From UBA12077 sp963665525 (GTDB lineage: Bacteria; Bacteroidota; Bacteroidia; Bacteroidales; UBA12077), in the NCBI GenBank assembly GCA_963665525.1, contig OY762280.1:3410001-3474000 (forward strand): a DNA stretch of 64,000 nucleotides, read 5' to 3'. The translations under genes and the position numbers were made by a program. A model generated the notes under the pieces. That model saw nothing but the letters and a program-made list of their open reading frames with translations. It was not told the origin of the DNA and did no database searches. Numbering within the stretch: position 1 is the first letter of the stretch; every line of letters starts with the position of its first letter. Below, piece after piece: positions 45,601-60,600 of this stretch.

Positions 45601-48600
45601 TGCGGCTCTAACTGCAGCGCAGGCATTGTTCCCTGTTGCAGATGATAACTGTGATGCGGATGTAACAGATATTGTAAAAACATCAGGTGCTTTTGTTGCT
45701 GGTGCTTGCTCTCAGGCTGGAACTTATACTAATACTTGGGTAGTTACTGATGACTGTGGAAACACAAGTGCGGTATATACTCAAACAATTACGGTTGAAG
45801 ATACGCAAGAGCCTACATGGACAACAGTGGCTGGTAACTTAGATCGCACTGTAGAATGTGACGACGCTGCGGCTCTAACTGCAGCGCAGGCATTGTTCCC
45901 TGTTGCAGATGATAACTGTGATGCGGATGTAACAGATATTGTAAAAACATCAGGTGCTTTTGTTGCTGGTGCTTGCTCTCAGGCTGGAACTTATACTAAT
46001 ACTTGGGTAGTTACTGATGACTGTGGAAACACAAGTGCGGTATATACTCAAACAATTACGGTTGAAGATACGCAAGAGCCTACATGGACAACAGTGGCTG
46101 GTAACTTAGATCGCACTGTAGAATGTGACGACGCTGCGGCTCTAACTGCAGCGCAGGCATTGTTCCCTGTTGCAGATGATAACTGTGATGCGGATGTAAC
46201 AGATATTGTAAAAACATCAGGTGCTTTTGTTGCTGGTGCTTGCTCTCAGGCTGGAACTTATACTAATACTTGGGTAGTTACTGATGACTGTGGAAACACA
46301 AGTGCAGTATATACTCAAACAATTACGGTTGAAGATACGCAAGAGCCTACATGGACAACAGTGGCTGGTAACTTAGATCGCACTGTAGAATGTGACGACG
46401 CTGCGGCTCTAACTGCAGCGCAGGCATTGTTCCCTGTTGCAGATGATAACTGTGATGCGGATGTAACAGATATTGTAAAAACATCAGGTGCTTTTGTTGC
46501 TGGTGCTTGCTCTCAGGCTGGAACTTATACTAATACTTGGGTAGTTACTGATGACTGTGGAAACACAAGTGCGGTATATACTCAAACAATTACGGTTGAA
46601 GATACGCAAGAGCCTACATGGACAACAGTGGCTGGTAACTTAGATCGCACTGTAGAATGTGACGACGCTGCGGCTCTAACTGCAGCGCAGGCATTGTTCC
46701 CTGTTGCAGATGATAACTGTGATGCGGATGTAACAGATATTGTAAAAACATCAGGTGCTTTTGTTGCTGGTGCTTGCTCTCAGGCTGGAACTTATACTAA
46801 TACTTGGGTAGTTACTGATGACTGTGGAAACACAAGTGCGGTATATACTCAAACAATTACGGTTGAAGATACGCAAGAGCCTACATGGACAACAGTGGCT
46901 GGTAACTTAGATCGCACTGTAGAATGTGACGACGCTGCGGCTCTAACTGCAGCGCAGGCATTGTTCCCTGTTGCAGATGATAACTGTGATGCGGATGTAA
47001 CAGATATTGTAAAAACATCAGGTGCTTTTGTTGCTGGTGCTTGCTCTCAGGCTGGAACTTATACTAATACTTGGGTAGTTACTGATGACTGTGGAAACAC
47101 AAGTGCAGTATATACTCAAACAATTACGGTTGAAGATACGCAAGAGCCTACGTTTACAGCACCATCAGACATAACTATTTGCACAGCACTTAATTGCTCA
47201 GTAGATTACACAATAGGAGTTACAGGAGATGTCTTAGATGAAACTGATAATTGTTCTGTTGGATTAGATGCAAGCTACTCAGATGATCTTTCAAATTTGG
47301 GCGATTGTGATAACTTTGGTTTTATTGCTAGAACATGGTCGTTAACGGATGATTGTGGAAACACAGCCGAGAAAGTACAATATATTTACATTGAACCACT
47401 GCCTAAAGTCATTTTAGTGCCACAAACAGATACTTTATGTAATAATGAAACAACCAATATAAGTATTTCAAGTATTACAGAACCGGAGTTCCCTGTTCGT
47501 TTTAAATATGTTGTTGAAGCTGATTATCCTGATTCTGTTAATGTTATTAACGGAATTCAGACTGGATTATTGGAAACTGATCTTATCACAGATCTTATTC
47601 AAAATCTAAGTTCCGAAGCTCAAAGAGTATTATTTATTGTTACACCATATAGTGTTGATGGAACTAATTCTGAAAGATGTACAGGTATTAATGATACAAC
47701 AATTGTTTGGGTTGAACCTACACCGGTTATAACTGCTCCTGCGGATACCATATGTGATCTCGGGACTACTGATATTGACATTAGCAGTAATCAAACACCT
47801 ACAAGGGAGGTTTATTATACTTACTCTTCTGCTCCGGATAATGTGGGGGCGGTTACAGGTAATACTTCCGATGCGGTAGGAATACCTATTACTACTAATA
47901 TCCAGGATGTGCTTGATAATACTACCGATACCAAACAACGTGTCGTATATACCATCACTCCTCATGTCCTTCGTTCAGATGGTTCTATTGGTTGTGCGGC
48001 TACACCGATTACCGTCGATATTTGGGTTGAACCTACACCGGTTATCACTGCTCCTGCGGATACCATATGTGATCTCGGGACTACTGATATTGACATTAGC
48101 AGTAATCAAACACCTACAAGGGAGGTTTATTATACTTACTCTTCTGCTCCGGATAATGTGGGGGCGGTTACAGGTAATACTTCCGATGCGGTAGGAATAC
48201 CTATTACTACTAATATCCAGGATGTGCTTGATAATACTACCGATACCAAACAACGTGTCGTATATACCATCACTCCTCATGTCCTTCGTTCAGATGGTTC
48301 TATTGGTTGTGCAGCTACACCGATTACCGTCGATATTTGGGTTGAACCTACACCGGTTATAACTGCTCCTGCGGATACCATATGTGATCTCGGGACTACT
48401 GATATTGACATTAGCAGTAATCAAACACCTACAAGGGAGGTTTATTATACTTACTCTTCTGCTCCGGATAATGTGGGGGCGGTTACAGGTAATACTTCCG
48501 ATGCGGTAGGAATACCTATTACTACTAATATCCAGGATGTGCTTGATAATACTACCGATACCAAACAACGTGTCGTATATACCATCACTCCTCATGTCCT

Positions 48601-51600
48601 TCGTTCAGATGGTTCTATTGGTTGTGCAGCTACACCGATTACCGTCGATATTTGGGTTGAACCTACACCGGTTATAACTGCTCCTGCGGATACCATATGT
48701 GATCTCGGGACTACTGATATTGACATTAGCAGTAATCAAACACCTACAAGGGAGGTTTATTATACTTACTCTTCTGCTCCGGATAATGTGGGGGCGGTTA
48801 CAGGTAATACTTCCGATGCGGTAGGAATACCTATTACTACTAATATCCAGGATGTGCTTGATAATACTACCGATACCAAACAACGTGTCGTATATACCAT
48901 CACTCCTCATGTCCTTCGTTCAGATGGTTCTATTGGTTGTGCGGCTACACCGATTACCGTCGATATTTGGGTTGAACCTACACCGGTTATAACTGCTCCT
49001 GCGGATACCATATGTGATCTCGGGACTACTGATATTGACATTAGCAGTAATCAAACACCTACAAGGGAGGTTTATTATACTTACTCTTCTGCTCCGGATA
49101 ATGTGGGGGCGGTTACAGGTAATACTTCCGATGCGGTAGGAATACCTATTACTACTAATATCCAGGATGTGCTTGATAATACTACCGATACCAAACAACG
49201 TGTCGTATATACCATCACTCCTCATGTCCTTCGTTCAGATGGTTCTATTGGTTGTGCGGCTACACCGATTACCGTCGATATTTGGGTTGAACCTACACCG
49301 GTTATAACTGCTCCTGCGGATACCATATGTGATCTCGGGACTACTGATATTGACATTAGCAGTAATCAAACACCTACAAGGGAGGTTTATTATACTTACT
49401 CTTCTGCTCCGGATAATGTGGGGGCGGTTACAGGTAATACTTCCGATGCGGTAGGAATACCTATTACTACGAATATACAGGATGTGCTTGATAATACTAC
49501 CGATACCAAACAACGTGTCGTATATACCATCACTCCTCATGTCCTTCGTTCAGATGGTTCTATTGGTTGTGCAGCTACACCGATTACCGTCGATATTTGG
49601 GTTGAACCTACACCGGTTATCTCTGCTCCTGCGGATACCATATGTGATCTCGGGACTACTGATATTGACATTAGCAGTAATCAAACACCTACAAGGGAGG
49701 TTTATTATACTTACTCTTCTGCTCCGGATAATGTGGGGGCGGTTACAGGTAATACTTCCGATGCGGTAGGAATACCTATTACTACTAATATCCAGGATGT
49801 GCTTGATAATACTACCGATACCAAACAACGTGTCGTATATACCATCACTCCTCATGTCCTTCGTTCAGATGGTTCTATTGGTTGTGCAGCTACACCGATT
49901 ACCGTCGATATTTGGGTTGAACCTACACCGGTTATCTCTGCTCCTGCGGATACCATCTGTGATCTGGGAACTACTGATATTGACATTAGCAGTAATCAAA
50001 CACCTACAAGGGAGGTTTATTATACTTACTCTTCTGCTCCGGATAATGTGGGGGCGGTTACAGGTAATACTTCCGATGCGGTAGGAATACCTATTACTAC
50101 TAATATACAGGATGTGCTTGATAATACTACCGATACCAAACAACGTGTCGTATATACCATCACTCCTCATGTCCTTCGTTCAGATGGTTCTATTGGTTGT
50201 GCAGCTACACCGATTACCGTCGATATTTGGGTTGAACCTACACCGGTTATAACTGCTCCTGCGGATACCATCTGTGATCTGGGAACTACTGATATTGACA
50301 TTAGCAGTAATCAAACACCTACAAGGGAGGTTTATTATACTTACTCTTCTGCTCCGGATAATGTGGGGGCAGTAACTGGTAATACTTCCGATGCGGTAGG
50401 AATACCTATTACTACTAATATCCAGGATGTGCTTGATAATACTACCGATACCAAACAACGTGTCGTATATACCATCACTCCTCATGTCCTTCGTTCAGAT
50501 GGTTCTATTGGTTGTGCGGCTACACCGATTACCGTCGATATTTGGGTTGAACCTACACCGGTTATCACTGCTCCTGCGGATACCATCTGTGATCTCGGGA
50601 CTACTGATATTGACATTAGCAGTAATCAAACACCTACAAGGGAGGTTTATTATACTTACTCTTCTGCTCCGGATAATGTGGGGGCGGTTACAGGTAATAC
50701 TTCCGATGCGGTAGGAATACCTATTACTACTAATATCCAGGATGTGCTTGATAATACTACCGATACCAAACAACGTGTCGTATATACCATCACTCCTCAT
50801 GTCCTTCGTTCAGATGGTTCTATTGGTTGTGCAGCTACACCGATTACCGTCGATATTTGGGTTGAACCTACACCGGTTATCACTGCTCCTGCGGATACCA
50901 TATGTGATCTCGGGACTACTGATATTGACATTAGCAGTAATCAAACACCTACAAGGGAGGTTTATTATACTTACTCTTCTGCTCCGGATAATGTGGGGGC
51001 TGTAACTGGTAATACCTCCGATGCGGTAGGAATACCTATTACTACGAATATCCAGGATGTGCTTGATAATACTACCGATACCAAACAACGTGTAGTATAT
51101 ACCATCACTCCTCATGTCCTTCGTTCAGATGGTTCTATTGGTTGTGCAGCTACACCGATTACCGTCGATATTTGGGTTGAACCTACACCGGTTATAACTG
51201 CTCCTGCGGATACCATATGTGATCTCGGGACTACTGATATTGACATTAGCAGTAATCAAACACCTACAAGGGAGGTTTATTATACTTACTCTTCTGCTCC
51301 GGATAATGTGGGGGCGGTTACAGGTAATACTTCCGATGCGGTAGGAATACCTATTACTACTAATATCCAGGATGTGCTTGATAATACTACCGATACCAAA
51401 CAACGTGTCGTATATACCATCACTCCTCATGTCCTTCGTTCAGATGGTTCTATTGGTTGTGCGGCTACACCGATTACCGTCGATATTTGGGTTGAACCTA
51501 CACCGGTTATCACTGCTCCTGCGGATACCATATGTGATCTCGGGACTACTGATATTGACATTAGCAGTAATCAAACACCTACAAGGGAGGTTTATTATAC

Positions 51601-54600
51601 TTACTCTTCTGCTCCGGATAATGTGGGGGCGGTTACAGGTAATACTTCCGATGCGGTAGGAATACCTATTACTACTAATATACAGGATGTGCTTGATAAT
51701 ACTACCGATACCAAACAACGTGTCGTATATACCATCACTCCTCATGTCCTTCGTTCAGATGGTTCTATTGGTTGTGCAGCTACACCGATTACCGTCGATA
51801 TTTGGGTTGAACCTACACCGGTTATCACTGCTCCTGCGGATACCATCTGTGATCTGGGAACTACTGATATTGACATTAGCAGTAATCAAACACCTACAAG
51901 GGAGGTTTATTATACTTACTCTTCTGCTCCGGATAATGTGGGGGCGGTTACAGGTAATACTTCCGATGCGGTAGGAATACCTATTACTACTAATATCCAG
52001 GATGTGCTTGATAATACTACCGATACCAAACAACGTGTCGTATATACCATCACTCCTCATGTCCTTCGTTCAGATGGTTCTATTGGTTGTGCGGCTACAC
52101 CGATTACCGTCGATATTTGGGTTGAACCTACACCGGTTATAACTGCTCCTGCGGATACCATATGTGATCTCGGGACTACTGATATTGACATTAGCAGTAA
52201 TCAAACACCTACAAGGGAGGTTTATTATACTTACTCTTCTGCTCCGGATAATGTGGGGGCGGTTACAGGTAATACTTCCGATGCGGTAGGAATACCTATT
52301 ACTACTAATATACAGGATGTGCTTGATAATACTACCGATACCAAACAACGTGTCGTATATACCATCACTCCTCATGTCCTTCGTTCAGATGGTTCTATTG
52401 GTTGTGCAGCTACACCGATTACCGTCGATATTTGGGTTGAACCTACACCGGTTATCACTGCTCCTGCGGATACCATATGTGATCTCGGGACTACGAACAT
52501 TGACATTAGCAGTAATCAAACACCTACAAGGGAGGTTTATTATACTTACTCTTCTGCTCCGGATAATGTGGGGGCAGTAACTGGTAATACTTCCGATGCG
52601 GTAGGAATACCTATTACTACTAATATCCAGGATGTGCTTGATAATACTACCGATACCAAACAACGTGTCGTATATACCATCACTCCTCATGTCCTTCGTT
52701 CAGATGGTTCTATTGGTTGTGCGGCTACACCGATTACCGTCGATATTTGGGTTGAACCTACACCGGTTATAACTGCTCCTGCGGATACCATATGTGATCT
52801 CGGGACTACTGATATTGACATTAGCAGTAATCAAACACCTACAAGGGAGGTTTATTATACTTACTCTTCTGCTCCGGATAATGTGGGGGCGGTTACAGGT
52901 AATACTTCCGATGCGGTAGGAATACCTATTACTACTAATATCCAGGATGTGCTTGATAATACTACCGATACCAAACAACGTGTCGTATATACCATCACTC
53001 CTCATGTCCTTCGTTCAGATGGTTCTATTGGTTGTGCAGCTACACCGATTACCGTCGATATTTGGGTTGAACCTACACCGGTTATCACTGCTCCTGCGGA
53101 TACCATATGTGATCTCGGGACTACTGATATTGACATTAGCAGTAATCAAACACCTACAAGGGAGGTTTATTATACTTACTCTTCTGCTCCGGATAATGTG
53201 GGGGCTGTAACTGGTAATACCTCCGATGCGGTAGGAATACCTATTACTACGAATATCCAGGATGTGCTTGATAATACTACCGATACCAAACAACGTGTAG
53301 TATATACCATCACTCCTCATGTCCTTCGTTCAGATGGTTCTATTGGTTGTGCAGCTACACCGATTACCGTCGATATTTGGGTTGAACCTACACCGGTTAT
53401 AACTGCTCCTGCGGATACCATATGTGATCTCGGGACTACTGATATTGACATTAGCAGTAATCAAACACCTACAAGGGAGGTTTATTATACTTACTCTTCT
53501 GCTCCGGATAATGTGGGGGCGGTTACAGGTAATACTTCCGATGCGGTAGGAATACCTATTACTACTAATATACAGGATGTGCTTGATAATACTACCGATA
53601 CCAAACAACGTGTCGTATATACCATCACTCCTCATGTCCTTCGTTCAGATGGTTCTATTGGTTGTGCAGCTACACCGATTACCGTCGATATTTGGGTTGA
53701 ACCTACACCGGTTATCACTGCTCCTGCGGATACCATCTGTGATCTCGGGACTACGAACATTGACATTAGCAGTAATCAAACACCTACAAGGGAGGTTTAT
53801 TATACTTACTCTTCTGCTCCGGATAATGTGGGGGCGGTTACAGGTAATACTTCCGATGCGGTAGGAATACCTATTACTACTAATATACAGGATGTGCTTG
53901 ATAATACTACCGATACCAAACAACGTGTCGTATATACCATCACTCCTCATGTCCTTCGTTCAGATGGTTCTATTGGTTGTGCAGCTACACCGATTACCGT
54001 CGATATTTGGGTTGAACCTACACCGGTTATCACTGCTCCTGCGGATACCATCTGTGATCTGGGAACTACTGATATTGACATTAGCAGTAATCAAACACCT
54101 ACAAGGGAGGTTTATTATACTTACTCTTCTGCTCCGGATAATGTGGGGGCGGTTACAGGTAATACCTCCGATGCGGTAGGAATACCTATTACTACGAATA
54201 TACAGGATGTGCTTGATAATACTACCGATACCAAACAACGTGTCGTATATACCATCACTCCTCATGTCCTTCGTTCAGATGGTTCTATTGGTTGTGCGGC
54301 TACACCGATTACCGTCGATATTTGGGTTGAACCTACACCGGTTATCACTGCTCCTGCGGATACCATATGTGATCTCGGGACTACTGATATTGACATTAGC
54401 AGTAATCAAACACCTACAAGGGAGGTTTATTATACTTACTCTTCTGCTCCGGATAATGTGGGGGCGGTTACAGGTAATACTTCCGATGCGGTAGGAATAC
54501 CTATTACTACTAATATACAGGATGTGCTTGATAATACTACCGATACCAAACAACGTGTCGTATATACCATCACTCCTCATGTCCTTCGTTCAGATGGTTC

Positions 54601-57600
54601 TATTGGTTGTGCGGCTACACCGATTACCGTCGATATTTGGGTTGAACCTACACCGGTTATAACTGCTCCTGCGGATACCATCTGTGATCTGGGAACTACT
54701 GATATTGACATTAGCAGTAATCAAACACCTACAAGGGAGGTTTATTATACTTACTCTTCTGCTCCGGATAATGTGGGGGCGGTTACAGGTAATACTTCCG
54801 ATGCGGTAGGAATACCTATTACTACTAATATCCAGGATGTGCTTGATAATACTACCGATACCAAACAACGTGTCGTATATACCATCACTCCTCATGTCCT
54901 TCGTTCAGATGGTTCTATTGGTTGTGCGGCTACACCGATTACCGTCGATATTTGGGTTGAACCTACACCGGTTATAACTGCTCCTGCGGATACCATATGT
55001 GATCTCGGGACTACTGATATTGACATTAGCAGTAATCAAACACCTACAAGGGAGGTTTATTATACTTACTCTTCTGCTCCGGATAATGTGGGGGCGGTTA
55101 CAGGTAATACTTCCGATGCGGTAGGAATACCTATTACTACTAATATCCAGGATGTGCTTGATAATACTACCGATACCAAACAACGTGTCGTATATACCAT
55201 CACTCCTCATGTCCTTCGTTCAGATGGTTCTATTGGTTGTGCGGCTACACCGATTACCGTCGATATTTGGGTTGAACCTACACCGGTTATCACTGCTCCT
55301 GCGGATACCATATGTGATCTCGGGACTACTGATATTGACATTAGCAGTAATCAAACACCTACAAGGGAGGTTTATTATACTTACTCTTCTGCTCCGGATA
55401 ATGTGGGGGCGGTTACAGGTAATACTTCCGATGCGGTAGGAATACCTATTACTACTAATATCCAGGATGTGCTTGATAATACTACCGATACCAAACAACG
55501 TGTCGTATATACCATCACTCCTCATGTCCTTCGTTCAGATGGTTCTATTGGTTGTGCAGCTACACCGATTACCGTCGATATTTGGGTTAATCCTGAACCT
55601 CTTATTGAAGTAGCAGTCAATGATACCCTTTGTTTCGAGGAAGGAACTACATTTAATATCTCTACACTTACTCCTTCAGGCAATACTACCGGTACCTGGG
55701 TGTATGATGTGGTAACTACCATTTCTGACCCTTCTGTATCGGGTAATACCGATCGAACAGATGAAACTGCACTGTCATTTACAGATAACTTAGTAAATAA
55801 TAGCAATACCCTGCAGTGGGTAGATTATGAGTTTACGGCAAAAATACTCGATCCTAGATCAGGACTAGCATATTGTTCCGATGGAATGGTAGATACTACA
55901 ATACGGATTTACATCAACCCTGAACCTCTCATTGAGGTGGCAGTAAATGATACCCTTTGCTTCGAGGAAGGAACTACATTTAACATATCTACCCTGACAC
56001 CTTCTGCTAATACTACAGGTACATGGGTATATGATGTGGTGACTACCATTTCTGATCCTTCTGTTTCTGGTAATACCGATCGTACGGATGAAACAGCGCT
56101 GTCATTTACAGATAACTTAGTAAATAATAGCAATACCCTGCAGTGGGTAGATTATGAGTTTACGGCTAAGATACTTGATCCTAGATCAGGATTAGCGTAT
56201 TGTTCCGATGGTACGGTAGATACTACAATACGGATTTACATCAACCCTGAACCACTCATTGAGGTGGCAGTAAATGATACCCTTTGCTTCGAGGAAGGAA
56301 CTACATTTAACATATCTACCCTGACACCTTCTGCTAATACTACAGGTACATGGGTATATGATGTGGTGACTACCATTTCTGATCCTTCTGTTTCTGGTAA
56401 TACCGATCGTACGGATGAAACAGCGCTGTCATTTACCGATAACCTCGTGAATACTAGTAATACCCTACAGTGGGTAGATTATGAGTTTACGGCAAAAATA
56501 CTTGATCCTAGATCAGGATTAGCGTATTGTTCCAATGGTACGGTAGATACTACAATACGGATTTACATCAACCCTGAACCGCTCATCGAGGTGGCTGTTA
56601 ATGATACCCTTTGCTTCGAGGAAGGTACTACATTTAACATATCTACCCTGACACCTTCTGCTAATACTACAGGTACATGGGTATATGATGTGGTAACTAC
56701 CATTTCTGACCCTTCTGTATCGGGTAATACCGATCGAACAGATGAAACTGCACTGTCATTTACAGATAACTTAGTAAATAATAGCAATACCCTGCAGTGG
56801 GTAGATTATGAGTTTACGGCAAAAATACTCGATCCTAGATCAGGACTAGCATATTGTTCCGATGGAATGGTAGATACTACAATACGGATTTACATCAACC
56901 CTGAACCACTCATTGAGGTGGCAGTAAATGATACCCTTTGCTTCGAGGAAGGAACTACATTTAATATATCTACACTTACTCCTTCAGGCAATACTACCGG
57001 TACTTGGGTGTATGATGTGGTGACTACCATATCAGATCCTTCTGTGTCGGGTAATACCGATCGTACGGATGAAACAGCGCTATCATTTACAGATAACCTC
57101 GTGAATAATAGCAATACCCTACAGTGGGTAGATTATGAGTTTACGGCAAAAATACTCGATCCTAGATCAGGACTGACTTATTGTTCCGATGGATCAGTGG
57201 ATACAACCATACGAATCTATATCAATCCTGAACCTCTTATTGAACTAGCAGTCAATGATACCCTTTGCTTCGAGGAAGGTACTACATTTAACATATCTAC
57301 CCTGACACCTTCTGCTAATACTACAGGTACATGGGTATATGATGTGGTAACTACCATTTCTGACCCTTCTGTATCGGGTAATACCGATCGAACAGATGAA
57401 ACTGCACTGTCATTTACAGATAACTTAGTAAATAATAGCAATACCCTGCAGTGGGTAGATTATGAGTTTACGGCAAAAATACTCGATCCTAGATCAGGAC
57501 TAGCATATTGTTCCGATGGAATGGTAGATACTACAATACGGATTTACATCAACCCTGAACCACTCATCGAGGTGGCTGTTAATGATACCCTTTGCTTCGA

Positions 57601-60600
57601 GGAAGGTACTTCATTTAACATATCTACCCTGACACCTTCTGCTAATACTACAGGTACATGGGTATATGATGTGGTGACTACCATTTCTGATCCTTCTGTT
57701 TCTGGTAATACCGATCGTACGGATGAAACAGCGCTGTCATTTACCGATAACCTCGTCAATACTAGTAATACCCTACAGTGGGTAGATTATGAGTTTACAG
57801 CAAAAATACTCGATCCTAGATCAGGATTAGCGTATTGTTCCGATGGTACGGTAGATACTACAATACGGATTTACATCAACCCTGAACCTCTCATTCAATC
57901 ATTTGCTAATAATGATACCTTATGTTACGATGAAGATGCTGTTTTCAATATATCAACAATAACACCTTCGGCTAACACAACAGGTACCTGGGTTTATGAT
58001 GTGAATACGATCGTATCCAATGCATCAGTAAGTGGTAATACCGATCGCACAGATGAAACAACACTTACTTTTACAGATAATTTAATTAATTCATCTGATG
58101 TTGTACAATGGGTAGATTATCAATTTACAGCAAAAATTCTTAATCCTAATACAAGCCTTCCATATTGTACAGATGGTATTATCGATACAACCATAAGAAT
58201 AACACTAAATCCTTTACCACGTGTTATTATTACTGTTCTTGATGATTCTATTTGTAATGATACTTATACACATATCACACTGACCACTCCAACACTATTA
58301 ACAGATGGTCTTGTTAAATTTGATTATAGCTCATTGGCTGATATCGGCCTAACTGGGCATAGTACCGGATTAACAGATTTAAATAATAACTATCTTATTG
58401 AAGATTCATTGCATAACATATCTACTGCACCGATGCCTACACCATTAGAGGTGGTATATTCGGTTACTCCATCAGCAGGTTTAACAGGTTGTGCCAATGG
58501 ACCAACAATGACTGAAACAATCACTGTTCATCCAACAGCTTATACTCAAACAATTGCTGATAGTGTAGTTTGTTATTTAGACACTAATGGTAGAGCAACT
58601 GTATTGGCAGAAAACGGTATCAACGACTTTATTTATAACTGGAATGATCCATCTAACCATCAAACGGCAGTCACAGATTCTGTATTATCAATCGGTTGGT
58701 ATAAAGTAACTGTTACAGACAATCAGGGTTGTATAAAAGAGGATTCTATATTGATTGAACAACCTGATAGAATTATTCCTGTGATTGATACAGTTAAAAA
58801 TGTATCTTGTTTTGGCGCAGGAGATGGTTATATTGTACTTAATCCTTTAGGAGGTAATAGTGGTTATACCTATAACTGGTCAAATGGAAAATCAACCGAC
58901 TCAATTTATGGACTAGATGGAGCACTTTACTATGCAACAGTAACAGACTGGAAAGGATGCGCACAAGATACAGTTGCATATGTTGAAGAACCCCCACAGA
59001 TTTCAATCGATGTATTCCCTCACCATGTAAGATGTTATGGTGAAAATAATGGATGGGCCGAAGTTGATGCTGTTGGTGTTGATACATACATCTGGTCAAC
59101 TGGTGAGACCACAGCAATCATTAGTAACTTATCTCCAGGTCCTTATTCTGTTACGGCAACTAATGCCGAGGGATGTAAATCAATTCAAGCCGTAGAAATT
59201 CTTGAGCCTGATTCTTTAGTTATTGAAAACATTATTCATACCGATATTTCCTGTGCTGGAGATGCTGATGGAACATTTGACTTACAAATTGTAGGAGGTA
59301 ATACTGCTGTTGATTATACCTATAATTGGTGGACTCCAGATGGTACAGGTTTAATTGTTGATCAGGAAGATCAGTCCGGCCTTTCAGGAGGAAAGTATTA
59401 TGTCACTGTTACTGACTGGAGATTATGTGAAGCGAATGATTCAGCTTATATTAATGAACCTCCTTTATATTACGCTAATTTAACTTCATCAGACATTACA
59501 TGTAATGGAGATCATGATGGCTCAATCGATTTAATGGTGAACGGAGGAAATACTGAAAGTCCTTATACCTATTCTTGGACAACCTATAATGGAAGTGGAT
59601 TAATTGAAGACCAGGAAGATCAGGATGGATTAGAAGCAGGCACTTATTATGTCACTGTTTATGATGCTAAAAACTGTGAGTTAAAAGATACAGCTATTAT
59701 TGTAGAACCTGATTTATTAGAATCATTCTTAACTGAAACCAACTCTACATGTTATGGTTATAATGATGGACTTATTGTTCTTGATATCTTAGGAGGAACA
59801 GGTAATTACACCATTGAGTGGTCTAATGGAGCAACTGAAGACTCCATTTACGGATTAGGGGCAGGAACATATTATGTTACAGTGACTGATGAACATCATT
59901 GCTCAATTGATAATTATGTAGAGATTACTGAACCTGATCAGATTCAAAATAATTTAATTTCCGAAAATATTACTTGTTACGGCTATCATAATGGTCAAAT
60001 CAAAATTACACCCGAAGGAGGAACCATTCCATATTCTTATCTATGGAGTCATTCCGGTATATTTGCCGATAGTATTGCAAATAACCTGGGACCTGGAACA
60101 TATACAATTTCAGTAGTTGACAATAACAATTGTATTGAAGTTTCTGAGGTAGATATTACAGAACCTGATGAACTTTCATTAACAGTTACCAAAGAAGATA
60201 TTACTTGTTTTGGAATGAATGATGGTTACATATCTTTAAGTATGTTTGGAGGAACACCAGATTATACCTACAACTGGTCGAATGGTATTACTGATCCATC
60301 AGCCGATATGTTAAGTGAAGGATACTATAGTATCAATATTCAAGATATACATAACTGCCTTATCGATACTAATATATTTATTGAAGAACCTGAGAAACTG
60401 ATAATAACTCCAGAAATTAGAAGACCAACATGTCCTGATATTCAAGATGGATATATTGAATTAAACATTGCAGGTGGTAGATTACCTTATACTATCTATT
60501 GGGACGACGGCACTCATGAAGACAATCTGTATGATATTAGATCAGGAATATTCGATGTACTAATTAACGACTCTAGTTTGTGTGAAATAGACACATCCTT

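Noticed and set aside
47630..55525. Series of 101-codon minus-strand and 87-95-codon plus-strand ORFs every 315 bp
   Set aside because: They are shadows of array B in other frames, repeated because the array repeats; their codon content follows the coding frame of the giant gene.
55522..57759. Minus-strand ORFs of 71-94 codons every 327 bp
   Set aside because: These are antisense shadows of array C with no start signals or domain content.
41543..58207. Regular direct repeats considered as a CRISPR array or satellite DNA
   Set aside because: The units are 267-327 bp, contiguous without spacers, multiples of three, and translate into one open frame; there are no cas genes.
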